A DNA stretch of 64,000 bases. It comes from Sphaerochaeta sp. UBA5849. Its GTDB lineage: Bacteria > Spirochaetota > Spirochaetia > Sphaerochaetales > Sphaerochaetaceae. The translations under genes and the position numbers were made by a program. The stretch is taken from contig DJGJ01000049.1 of the NCBI GenBank assembly GCA_002432715.1, positions 1-64,000 on the forward strand, given 5' to 3'. The notes under the pieces are model-generated. The model saw nothing but the letters and a program-made list of their open reading frames with translations. It did no database searches and was not told the origin of the DNA. Shown piece by piece: positions 42,761-50,938 of this stretch (position 1 is its first letter; each line of letters opens with the position of its first letter).

Positions 42761-43447
42761 GTGTCTATCTGAAACGAAGGCATTCCACAGCGCATCATCA
42801 GGCGGAGCTGCCGTGATGGTGATTTGTTGTTTTTTCACCGGATGGGTGAAGGAAATGGAGCGCGCATGCAGGCAGATGCCGCCATCGGGATTGGACCGGG
42901 CGGCTCCATACTTGAGATCTCCCTTGATGTGCAGACCGATGGCTGCAAACTGCGCCCTGATCTGGTGATGACGTCCGGTATGCAGATTCACTTCCACAAG
43001 GAAGTAGTTCTTGGAGGCTGCAATCATCTGGTAATCGAGTTTGGCAAGCTTGCCGCCATTTTTCTCCACCGAGAGCGCCACACTCTTGTTTGTCTTGGTA
43101 TCGCGAACGATATAGTGGACCAACGTACCTTCGGTTTGGTTGGGCATACGATCTACAATCGCCCAGTAGGTCTTCTTCACCGAACTGCCCTTGAACAGCT
43201 CATTGAGACGGATCAAGGCCTTCTCGGTCTTGGCATAGACAACGATGCCGCTGGTGGGGCGGTCCAAACGATGGGGGATGCCCAGATACACGTTGCCCTG
43301 CTTGGCGTAAGTCACCCTCAGGTACTCCTTGACCTGATCGGCCAACGTTTCGTCCCCGGTTGCATCCCCTTGCACCAACTCACCGCACAGCTTGTTGATG
43401 ATGATCAGATGATTATCCTCATAGAGAATCCTATCCTTGACAGCCAT
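42758..43447 (-). CDS. RluA-family pseudouridine synthase
   Basis: A 229-residue enzyme that isomerises uridine to pseudouridine in RNA. The catalytic motif HRLDRPTSG carries the conserved Asp; NLHTGRHHQIRAQFAAIGLHI is the second signature. No S4 domain is present, so it resembles the short RluA/RluC-like forms; the exact target (rRNA or tRNA) is unknown. ATG 43447 overlaps the parC stop by one base (TGATG) and has AGGAGG 4-5 bases upstream, better placed than for the ATG at 43450. Its stop codon is supplied by the right-hand 34-bp palindrome. Confidence 0.9.
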   Translation of the reverse strand: MAVKDRILYEDNHLIIINKLCGELVQGDATGDETLADQVKEYLRVTYAKQGNVYLGIPHRLDRPTSGIVVYAKTEKALIRLNELFKGSSVKKTYWAIVDRMPNQTEGTLVHYIVRDTKTNKSVALSVEKNGGKLAKLDYQMIAASKNYFLVEVNLHTGRHHQIRAQFAAIGLHIKGDLKYGAARSNPDGGICLHARSISFTHPVKKQQITITAAPPDDALWNAFVSDRH

Positions 43448-45426
43448 CATTCCTCCTGATTCTCATCATCGAACAGGGTAGGCTCCGCAGTATTGGCATG
43501 CACCACTTCCTTCACCGATCTCAGTTTCAAGGAAGCGACTTCCTTCACAGAAATCCTCACCCCGTTCGCCTTCACGCTCTTCACCAGGTAATCGGAGAAA
43601 TAAAACTTCTCCTCAAGAATCCTCAGGCCCGGCTTGGGTTTGTACGTGAGCGTCAGCTCGGCGTTTTCATAGGTGCTGAGCTTGACCAGTTTGAAGTTGC
43701 CTTCAGGCAGCAAGGGATAAACCTTTTTCAATTGGTAACTGACAATCTGGCAACGCTTGAGGAAGAGATACTTGTACGTTTTCTCCTGATAGATGACCGA
43801 GAACACAAGCTTTGCAAGCTCACTCTTGTCTGCATATCCGCAGTAGAGCAGCCCCTTGCCGACAAATTCCTTCTCTGGTGCATCGATGACCTGATAGGTC
43901 CCGTCCTTGCGGATAATCAGGACACGGTCGAAGGTGCTCACCTCCAAAAGGGTATTTCCCTGCTTGACCGCGTAGCCGAGGTAGCCGTTGGCAGGGTCGT
44001 ACTTGACCGCCAAGTTGCGCTCGGCCACCTCCTTGACATCAACCAACTCAAACGTCTTGATTGTGGTCTTTCGCTGATGTTCCTTGATACCGAGCATCGT
44101 CTTCAGCTCGGCAATATAGGCGAGGGCGTAGCCGACCAAGTCGGCAAGCTTGCGCTCGATCTCGGCAAGACTTGCGTTGATCTGGTCAATGTCCTCCCTG
44201 TTCTTCTCAATATCGAAAAGGCTGATGCGTCTGATGGGAATCTTCAATAGTCGTTCAACATCCTCAAGCACCACCTCCCTGAGCAGCTGCTCCTTGAAAG
44301 GCTTGAAACCGGTGATGACAGCATTGTTCACATCCTCGGCGCTCTTCTTCTGCTCGATTCGCTTGTAGATGCGCTCTTCGATGAAAATGCGCTCAAGGGT
44401 CCTGGCATGCAGCTTGTCCAGCAGATGGCCTTTCTCCAACTCAAGCTCAGCCTTCAGCACCACCACCAGATGACGGGCATGCCAATCCAGGATCTCATGG
44501 ATTCCCATGATGGTCGGGACATTGTCCCGGATCACCAGCGGGTTGATGGAAAGCTTTGTCTCGCAATCCGTGTAGGCATACAGGGCGTCGACAATCTCCT
44601 GGGCGTAGGTATTGCGGGCCAGATTGATCTCGATGTTCACCTTTTCTGCGGTATAGTCGTTGATCGAGCTGATCTTCAACTTGCCCTTCTTGGCAGCTTC
44701 CTCCACCGAGCGAATCATCGCCTCGCTGGTCGTACCATAGGGAAGCTCCTCAATGATAATACGCTTCGGATCGGAGGTGTTCAGCTTGGCGCGAACGGAA
44801 ACCGAACCCTTGCCATCACGGTAATCCTCAACGTCAACGATACCCCCGCCGAGGAAATCAGGATACAATTGATAGCTCTCCCCCTTCAAGGAGGCTGCCA
44901 TTGCATCAAGTACTTCCAAGGGGTTGTGGGGAAGAATGTAGGTGCTCATCCCTACGGCGATACCGCTGACGCCCTGGATCAGGACGACGGGAATCTTGGC
45001 CGGGAAGGTCACCGGCTCCTTGTTTCTTCCGTCATAGGAGTCAACAAATTCAGTCAGCTCCGGGTTGTACAATACCTTTTTTGCAAAGGGAAGCAAGCGG
45101 CACTCGATGTACCTTGCAGCCGCGGCACTGTCACCGGTAAGCGTATTGCCGAAGTTGCCCTGCCTTTCAATGAACAGGTCGCAGTTTGCCAGGTTGACCA
45201 AGGCCTCATAGATTGATGAGTCCCCATGCGGGTGATAGCGCATCGCCCAACCCACAACGTTTGCAACCTTGTGAAATTTGCCGTCATCCATCTCAAACAG
45301 GGTGTGGATGATGCGCCTCTGTACCGGCTTGAATCCATCGACAAGGTCGGGTATGGCCCGCTCCTTAATGACATAGCTGGCATATTCAAGAAAGTTTTGT
45401 TTGAAAATTGAGTGTGCCTGGGTCAT
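43447..45426 (-). CDS. parC: DNA topoisomerase IV subunit A (ParC/GyrA family)
   Basis: A 659-residue type IIA topoisomerase subunit with the winged-helix/tower breakage-reunion core. The active-site Tyr106 follows Arg in AAAARYIECRLLPF. The quinolone region reads GWAMRYHPHGDSSIYEALVNLA (residues about 59-80). The C-terminal part (about 480-659) is short and lacks clear GyrA-box wrapping repeats, which favours decatenating Topo IV over gyrase. It pairs with ParE, whose stop overlaps this start by one base (TAATG). Confidence 0.9.
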   Translation of the reverse strand: MTQAHSIFKQNFLEYASYVIKERAIPDLVDGFKPVQRRIIHTLFEMDDGKFHKVANVVGWAMRYHPHGDSSIYEALVNLANCDLFIERQGNFGNTLTGDSAAAARYIECRLLPFAKKVLYNPELTEFVDSYDGRNKEPVTFPAKIPVVLIQGVSGIAVGMSTYILPHNPLEVLDAMAASLKGESYQLYPDFLGGGIVDVEDYRDGKGSVSVRAKLNTSDPKRIIIEELPYGTTSEAMIRSVEEAAKKGKLKISSINDYTAEKVNIEINLARNTYAQEIVDALYAYTDCETKLSINPLVIRDNVPTIMGIHEILDWHARHLVVVLKAELELEKGHLLDKLHARTLERIFIEERIYKRIEQKKSAEDVNNAVITGFKPFKEQLLREVVLEDVERLLKIPIRRISLFDIEKNREDIDQINASLAEIERKLADLVGYALAYIAELKTMLGIKEHQRKTTIKTFELVDVKEVAERNLAVKYDPANGYLGYAVKQGNTLLEVSTFDRVLIIRKDGTYQVIDAPEKEFVGKGLLYCGYADKSELAKLVFSVIYQEKTYKYLFLKRCQIVSYQLKKVYPLLPEGNFKLVKLSTYENAELTLTYKPKPGLRILEEKFYFSDYLVKSVKANGVRISVKEVASLKLRSVKEVVHANTAEPTLFDDENQEE

Positions 45427-47225
45427 TAGATTAGGTTCTCCATGATGAATTCGCGCCTATCGGGAGTATTGCTGCCCATATAGAACTCCATGGTCTTATG
45501 CATCTCATTCATCCCGGCGATCGAGACGGGAATGAGGCGCATATCCTCACCGATGAATTGGCCGAACTCCTTGGGGTCGATTTCCCCGAGGCCCTTGAAG
45601 CGGGTCACCTCGCTGTTCTTGATTTGCGCAATGGCATCATCGCGCTGGCGCTCGCTGTAGCAGTACACCGTCTGGTTCTTGTTGCGCACCCGAAAAAGCG
45701 GGGTTTCCAGAATGTAGAGTCGGCCCGCCAAAACCAAATCTTCAAAGTACGTCAAAAAGTATGTCATCAGCAGATTGCGGATATGAAAGCCATCGGTATC
45801 GGCATCGGTTGCGATGATGACCTTGCCGTACCTGAGCCCCTCCACCCCGTTCTCAATGCCCAAGGCTACCATCATGTTGTACAGCTCGGCATTCTTGTAG
45901 ATTTCCGTCTTCTTCTTGCCGTAGACATTCACAATCTTGCCCCTGAGGCTGAACACCGCCTGGGTCATAACATCACGCGTCTTGGTGATGGTCCCCGAAG
46001 CACTATCGCCCTCGGTCAGGAAGATCATGGATTGTTCACACTCCTCCTGATGGGTGGTACTTTGGCCTAGATGGTACTTGCAGTCCTTGAGCTTGGGAAT
46101 ATTCAACGAAACCTTCTTCGCCGACTCCCTCGCCCCCTTTTTTACCTCATTGAGCTCCTTGCGCAGTGCCTCGTTGTTGATGATCTTCTGATATATCTTC
46201 TGGGCATCCTCGGCATTCTTGAGCAGGAAGTCTACGATGGCGTCCCGCACCTCGTTCACGATCCAGGTACGGATTTCGGTATTGGAGAGCTTGTTCTTCG
46301 TCTGTGACTCGAACACCGGTTCCTTCACCTTCACCGCAACGGCTCCCACAACCCCCTCGCGGACGTCCTGGGGCGCCCAATTCTTCTTAAAGTGTTCGTT
46401 GATGCCCTTGAGAATTCCCTCCTTGAAGGCGCTCTGATGCGTCCCCCCATCGGTGGTATGCTGGCCGTTCACATACGAAAAATAGTTTTCTCCGTAGGAA
46501 CCCGCCACATGAGTAAGCGAGAACTCCAGCTGCTTCGCCTGATAATGGATGATGGTGTAGAGGTTTTCACTCCCCACTTCTTTTTCCAACAGGTCGAGCA
46601 AGCCGTGAGCCGACTTGTAAATCTTATTGTTGTAGTCGAGCGTGAGACCGGTGTTCAGATAGGCATAACTCCACAACCTGGAGATGATGAAGTCTTCGTT
46701 GTAGGCATAGTCGCCGAACAATTCGGGATCGGGGACGAAGGACACCTCGGTACCGTCGGCTTCCTTGGTAGACCCGGTCTCCTCGTTCACCAGGATTCCC
46801 TGGGAGAAGGTGGCACTGTGGAAGGTTCCGTCCCTGAAGCTTGTGACCATGAAGTGGGACGAAAGTGCATTCACAGCCTTGGTTCCCACCCCGTTCAAGC
46901 CGACGGAAAACTGAAATACATCGTCGCTGTATTTTGCACCGGTGTTGATGATCGAAACACACTCGACCACCTTGCCAAGCGGTATGCCGCGGCCGTAGTC
47001 GCGCACCCGCACTTCGCACTCCTTGCGACGGATGACAACCTTATTGCCAAAGCCCATGATGAATTCATCGATGCTGTTGTCCACCACCTCCTTGAGCAGG
47101 ATGTAGATGCCGTCATCGACATGCGTACCATTTCCCAACCGCCCGATATACATGCCTGGACGCTTTCGTATATGCTCCAGCGCACTAAGCGTTTGGATTT
47201 TTGATTCATCATAGGTATTTGCCAT
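45426..47225 (-). CDS. parE: DNA topoisomerase IV subunit B (ParE)
   Basis: A 599-residue ATPase subunit. The GHKL ATP site is visible as RKRPGMYIGRLGN, EVVDNSIDEF, VRDYGRGIP and GLNGVGTKAVNALSSHF. The TOPRIM motifs are LTEGDSASG and IIATDADTDGFHIRNLL. It opens and closes as the DNA gate clamp for ParC. The promoter is almost consensus and its -10 ends 8 bases before ATG 47225, so the transcript is probably leaderless or has a 1-2 base leader. parE, parC and the pseudouridine synthase form one operon. Confidence 0.93.
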   Translation of the reverse strand: MANTYDESKIQTLSALEHIRKRPGMYIGRLGNGTHVDDGIYILLKEVVDNSIDEFIMGFGNKVVIRRKECEVRVRDYGRGIPLGKVVECVSIINTGAKYSDDVFQFSVGLNGVGTKAVNALSSHFMVTSFRDGTFHSATFSQGILVNEETGSTKEADGTEVSFVPDPELFGDYAYNEDFIISRLWSYAYLNTGLTLDYNNKIYKSAHGLLDLLEKEVGSENLYTIIHYQAKQLEFSLTHVAGSYGENYFSYVNGQHTTDGGTHQSAFKEGILKGINEHFKKNWAPQDVREGVVGAVAVKVKEPVFESQTKNKLSNTEIRTWIVNEVRDAIVDFLLKNAEDAQKIYQKIINNEALRKELNEVKKGARESAKKVSLNIPKLKDCKYHLGQSTTHQEECEQSMIFLTEGDSASGTITKTRDVMTQAVFSLRGKIVNVYGKKKTEIYKNAELYNMMVALGIENGVEGLRYGKVIIATDADTDGFHIRNLLMTYFLTYFEDLVLAGRLYILETPLFRVRNKNQTVYCYSERQRDDAIAQIKNSEVTRFKGLGEIDPKEFGQFIGEDMRLIPVSIAGMNEMHKTMEFYMGSNTPDRREFIMENLI

Positions 47226-47233
47226 ATCTCGCG

Positions 47234-47262
47234 ATTATAGCAGAATTCAGCAATGATGGCAA
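47234..47262 (-). promoter_or_regulatory. Promoter of parE-parC-rlu (leaderless type)
   Basis: On the minus strand, TTGCCA (47257-47262), 17 bases and perfect TATAAT (47234-47239), ending 8 bases before ATG 47225. Confidence 0.75.
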
Positions 47263-47282
47263 AATAGTCTCACATTTCTCCC

Positions 47283-47311
47283 TTGCGCTGGAGAACCCGC
47301 TCCAGTACCCT
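47283..47311 (+). promoter_or_regulatory. Promoter of the yhhN-corA operon (leaderless type)
   Basis: TTGCGC (47283-47288), 17 bases and TACCCT (47306-47311), ending 6 bases before ATG 47318. There is no Shine-Dalgarno. Confidence 0.6.
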
Positions 47312-47317
47312 GCACGT

Positions 47318-47914
47318 ATGGATACGATACTCATACTGTATATAGCATTGGCACTGCTCCATCTAAATCTGAGAGCGGAAGGTTTGAATCGCCTCGGCTC
47401 ATTGGTCAAGGTTCTTTTGATGCCGACGCTCATGGTGTACGTACTGAAAAACGGTGCACAGCCTTTCTTGCTTATCTCATTGTCATTTGCAACGTTGGGC
47501 GATTACTTTCTCACCGACAGCTCCAGAAAACCTTACTTCATCCTGGGCATGGTCAGCTTCGCATTAGCCCACCTGCTCTATTCCGCTCATCTGTTGCTGC
47601 GTCCGCTCCAATGGCCCCGCCTTTTGATCGGGGCGCTGCTGATGCTCATCCCCATGACCTATCTTCTTCTGCTTCTTAAAACATCCCCCGTCAAACTGCG
47701 ATATGCCCTCTATGGTCTCAACCTGTTCATCATGACAGCCTTGTGCTTTGGCAGTGGTTCACCTCTTGCATCGCTTGGAGCCTTGGCTTTCATCATCTCC
47801 GACGGTATGATTGGCATGGAGGCTTTGCATCGGCGCCGATTCAGCGTCATCACCGAGATGGCCGTCTACATTCTGGCCCAACTGTTGTTGGTGCTGGGTT
47901 TTGTGAATTTGTAG
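47318..47914 (+). CDS. YhhN-family membrane protein (lysoplasmalogenase-like)
   Basis: A 198-residue integral membrane protein with about eight hydrophobic helices. The motifs LGDYFLTDS and FIISDGMIGMEAL carry the conserved acidic residues of the YhhN/TMEM86 family. TMEM86B is a lysoplasmalogenase; this activity is a possibility for an organism whose anaerobic relatives may carry plasmalogens, but it is not shown here. ATG 47318 is set by the promoter; the longer upstream frame crosses the divergent promoter region. corA starts 8 bases after its stop. Confidence 0.85.
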   Translation: MDTILILYIALALLHLNLRAEGLNRLGSLVKVLLMPTLMVYVLKNGAQPFLLISLSFATLGDYFLTDSSRKPYFILGMVSFALAHLLYSAHLLLRPLQWPRLLIGALLMLIPMTYLLLLLKTSPVKLRYALYGLNLFIMTALCFGSGSPLASLGALAFIISDGMIGMEALHRRRFSVITEMAVYILAQLLLVLGFVNL

Positions 47915-47922
47915 GAGAACGC

Positions 47923-48966
47923 ATGCACGAAAAGAAAGTATCGCTGCCCTATGCGCACAAGAAGAAAGAAGGGCTTGCAGCAGGAAGTCTCATCTACGTC
48001 GGAGACACCCAGCCCCAACAGACATCCATCCGCACACACATCTACCATGCAGGATCGTATCGGGTGGAGCAAGGATACACACGTGCTGACAAACAGCATG
48101 TCCTGTGGGTGGAAATCACCGGGCTGGAAGATATCCAGGCCATCGTACAGATTGCCAAAGAGTTCCAGATTGCCAATCTCAGTCTTGAGGATGTGTTTTC
48201 CACCGACCAGCGTTTGAAACTGGATCAGTACGATTCCTACCTTTCGGTAACCTTGAGAATCCTGGCTCATCAAGGGACACAGGAGCAGCAGCTCACCCTC
48301 TTTTTAGGCGATGGGTGGGTGCTCTCGATTGCAGAGTACAACCACCAGAGCTTCGATGCGGTAATCCGTCAGCTGTCCTCGGCAACCAGACTGCAGGGTG
48401 CCGGTTCCAGCGCCCTGCTGCACGCACTCATCGACCGGGTGGTCGACCAGTATCTGGTCGAGGCCGATGAGCTGGAATTGAAAACCGAGAATCTGGAGGA
48501 GCTGGTCATTACCAATCCCCAAGAAACATCCGCTTCGGTCATCCATCAGCAAAAGACTGATATTCTTACGTTGAGAAGAATGACAAACCCGCTGAGGGAA
48601 ATCCTTACCACCCTCATACGGACGGAAAATCCATTTCTGGACCGAAATACGACGTTTTTACTACGGGACGTCTACGACCACGCCCTCTGGCTTGCCGAGG
48701 AGTGTGATATGATGCGTGAGACGGTGTCGGGTATCATGGAAGTCTACCTCTCAAGCCTCGATATAAAGATGAACGCCATCATGAAGGTGTTGACCATCAT
48801 CTCAACCATATTCATCCCGCTCACATTTTTGACCGGCTTATATGGCATGAACTTCTCCTATATGCCGCTGACAGATGCGTATTGGGGTTTCTTTGCAATC
48901 CTGGTCTGCTGTATTTTGGTTGTCTGCGGCATGGCCATCTATTTCAGGAGAAAAAAATGGTGGTGA
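47923..48966 (+). CDS. corA: CorA-family Mg2+/Co2+ transporter
   Basis: A 347-residue pentameric-type channel. A long cytoplasmic N-terminal funnel (about 1-280) ends in two transmembrane helices near the C-terminus, and the first carries the signature YGMNF (LTGLYGMNFSYMP). The basic tail RRKKWW follows. It imports Mg2+ or Co2+. TAGGAGA lies 5-6 bases before ATG 47923. The last 10 bases overlap the next gene. The CorC-type protein two genes on suggests a metal-ion theme. Confidence 0.92.
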   Translation: MHEKKVSLPYAHKKKEGLAAGSLIYVGDTQPQQTSIRTHIYHAGSYRVEQGYTRADKQHVLWVEITGLEDIQAIVQIAKEFQIANLSLEDVFSTDQRLKLDQYDSYLSVTLRILAHQGTQEQQLTLFLGDGWVLSIAEYNHQSFDAVIRQLSSATRLQGAGSSALLHALIDRVVDQYLVEADELELKTENLEELVITNPQETSASVIHQQKTDILTLRRMTNPLREILTTLIRTENPFLDRNTTFLLRDVYDHALWLAEECDMMRETVSGIMEVYLSSLDIKMNAIMKVLTIISTIFIPLTFLTGLYGMNFSYMPLTDAYWGFFAILVCCILVVCGMAIYFRRKKWW

Positions 48967-49787
48967 CAAACACGCTCAAACATACGGACATGGAGGATCT
49001 CCTTCCTGTTTTCAATGAAGCTTTCAGCGATTACGATATACCGATTTCCATGACAGCTGAGGCGTTCGCCTCCCATTTGGAAAGTCTCTCCTACAGCAAG
49101 GATGACTCGGTTGGCTTGTTCGACAAACGACGGCTGGTAGGCTTTTTGCTGATCGGCCGTCGAGGCAGCGTCGCCTACGACGCAGGAACCGGCATCATCC
49201 CTTCCTATCGGGGAAGGGGTCTCTCACACACACTCATCGATGCTGCAGCCGCCCTTCTTGCTGCAAGAGGCTGCACCACCTTCGTCCTGGAAGTCCTCGA
49301 TACCAATACCAAGGCAAAGAACCTCTATCAAAGCCATGGATTTGCCATCAGGCGCAACTTGTTGTGCTTTTCAGCCAAGCAAGACGAACTTGTTGGGCAG
49401 TCCGATCTTTTGCTGGAGCCCTACGAGGATGGATACCGCGTCCCATCATGCTATGAAAGCAGCTACCAGAACAATGACCAGTCGGTTGTGGAGGGGTTGT
49501 ATACGTGTTCCGACATCGTCGAAAAGGGAACAAGAAAAGGAGTCGCCTGGTACCACCATACCCGTGGTTCGATAGCCCAAATCAACATAGAGCCTCAGTA
49601 TAGAGATGAAAACTTTATGAAAGAGGCTATCATTTCCTGTGCCAGAGCGTGTACTACGCAAACAGTGCGCATTCTCAATGTCGATGAGGCGGACACGGTA
49701 GTCATCAACGCCCTGCAAGCTGCAGGTTTCACCAAATTCACCACGCAAAGTGAAATGGTTCTCATCCTTGAAGAGCAGAAACAATGA
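48957..49787 (+). CDS. GNAT-family N-acetyltransferase (two-domain)
   Basis: A 276-residue protein. The N-terminal half is a GNAT fold with the acetyl-CoA loop GIIPSYRGRGLSHTLI and the LEVLDTNTKAKNLYQSHGF motif. The second half (about 170-276) looks like a second, degenerate GNAT lobe (IAQINIEPQYRDENFMKEAI). The substrate is unknown. AGGAG lies about 7 bases before ATG 48957, inside the corA gene. It overlaps the next gene by 4 bases, so these two acetyltransferases are coupled. Confidence 0.82.
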   Translation: MVVTNTLKHTDMEDLLPVFNEAFSDYDIPISMTAEAFASHLESLSYSKDDSVGLFDKRRLVGFLLIGRRGSVAYDAGTGIIPSYRGRGLSHTLIDAAAALLAARGCTTFVLEVLDTNTKAKNLYQSHGFAIRRNLLCFSAKQDELVGQSDLLLEPYEDGYRVPSCYESSYQNNDQSVVEGLYTCSDIVEKGTRKGVAWYHHTRGSIAQINIEPQYRDENFMKEAIISCARACTTQTVRILNVDEADTVVINALQAAGFTKFTTQSEMVLILEEQKQ

Positions 49788-50857
49788 GCACATACTCCAT
49801 TTCAGTCATGAAAAAAGAGCAGGAAGCCGAGACAAGAGAGCTCATGCAGCGATGCTTTGACAAAAGTCTTGCCTCGATCTTCTTTCTTCATCCCGACACC
49901 ACGCTGGTCGTCATCCATGAAGACAGGATCGTTGCCGGTTTGAATCTCGATGTCTACCAGGTAAACAAGCAGGTGAAAATGGGATATCTGGGATGGCTTT
50001 ACACCGATAAGGAACACCGGGGCAAGGGTCTTGCAGGCAAGCTCCTGTCCGAAGCTCTGGTCTTCCTTAGGAGCTTGGGCTGCACCGATGTTGCGGGGTG
50101 CGTGGAGGGGGACAATCCAGCATCCTTCAAGCAACTTGAAAACAAGGGTTTTTCCCGTCTCTCGCTGCTTGGCCAGGTAAGGCGCTTTCGCTTCGGGCTT
50201 TTCCGGGTTTGGAAGCATGCCTCCCGATTCTTCGATATGGGATACTTTTTTTGGCATTTGAGCCTCGACGATACCCGTACGCAATCCTATCCGGAAAACC
50301 TCAAAGCCTTTCTGTTGGGAGTTGTTGCAAACACCCTGCTGTTCATCCCGGTCCTCTTTGGCTGGAACCTGGTCTCTCTTCTCAACTTCTCCTGGATGCA
50401 GTTCTCCCACGAGACCGGATCGCTCCTCTTCGCACTCCCCCTGGTGAGTTTGCTCGTACGCACCCTGCCTTCCCTTGTGTTTGCACACATACAGAAAATA
50501 CGGCTCGTCTACAGACAGTGGGATACTGCGTATTTCACAGCCCTTCTGCTGCCGCTTCTCGTGGGTCTGCCGTTCCCTGTACCCGGAAACCTCTATATAC
50601 AAGGAAGCAACTGGTCATTGAAAACCCATGCAAAAGACCTAGCGCGCATGAGCCTGATCTCAAATACCTCGCTCGCCCTGCTCTTCATCCTGCTTCCCAA
50701 TCCCTATACGTTGTTCCTGTTGACGCTTGATACGTTTTTTTTCTTCTATCCATTCTGTGGATTCAACTCCTCACGTATCAAACGGGAAGGTTGGAATTAC
50801 CGCCTCTTCAGTTATGTTCTTACCCTTGCCTGCTACGCATTTCTCTTGGTATACTGA
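49784..50857 (+). CDS. GNAT acetyltransferase fused to a site-2-protease-like membrane domain (probably inactive)
   Basis: A 357-residue fusion. Residues 1-140 are GNAT with the acetyl-CoA motif DKEHRGKGLAGKLL (about 75-88). Residues 175-357 hold five to six hydrophobic segments. Their order resembles archaeal-type M50 site-2 proteases: FAHIQKIRLVYRQWD (233-247) sits where HExxH should be, PGNLYI (267-272) matches the PGAVYI strand, SLISNTSLALLF matches AGPLxNxxLAL, and PFCGFNSSRIK (323-333) sits where PxPPLDGSK should be. The Glu, second His and Asp of the zinc site are replaced, so peptidase activity is unlikely. The comparison is from memory of the family layout. The start overlaps the preceding gene by 4 bases. 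Confidence 0.6.
   Translation: MSTYSISVMKKEQEAETRELMQRCFDKSLASIFFLHPDTTLVVIHEDRIVAGLNLDVYQVNKQVKMGYLGWLYTDKEHRGKGLAGKLLSEALVFLRSLGCTDVAGCVEGDNPASFKQLENKGFSRLSLLGQVRRFRFGLFRVWKHASRFFDMGYFFWHLSLDDTRTQSYPENLKAFLLGVVANTLLFIPVLFGWNLVSLLNFSWMQFSHETGSLLFALPLVSLLVRTLPSLVFAHIQKIRLVYRQWDTAYFTALLLPLLVGLPFPVPGNLYIQGSNWSLKTHAKDLARMSLISNTSLALLFILLPNPYTLFLLTLDTFFFFYPFCGFNSSRIKREGWNYRLFSYVLTLACYAFLLVY
50826..50855 (+). promoter_or_regulatory. Promoter of the corC-like gene
   Basis: TTGCCT (50826-50831), 18 bases and TATACT (50850-50855) lie inside the end of the preceding gene. The start near 50862 gives a leader of about 77 bases that contains an intrinsic terminator. Confidence 0.55.
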
Positions 50858-50888
50858 TTGCATTATGGATGACCCGTTACCTAGTAAA

Positions 50889-50916
50889 GGGTGTTCAGGC
50901 GAACACTCGTTTTTTT
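50889..50916 (+). terminator. Terminator/attenuator in the corC leader
   Basis: GTGTTC (50891-50896) and GAACAC (50901-50906) form a 6-bp stem with an AGGC loop, followed by TCG and seven T residues (50910-50916). It lies between the only good promoter seen and the corC start, so it could both end the upstream operon and attenuate corC. Confidence 0.65.
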
Positions 50917-50938
50917 CGTTTGTGGCCGGGAGGTGTAC

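Noticed and set aside
50866..50938. A 29-residue leader peptide upstream of corC
   Set aside because: It has no ribosome-binding site or regulatory codon run. It is mentioned only as part of the attenuator idea and not called as a gene.
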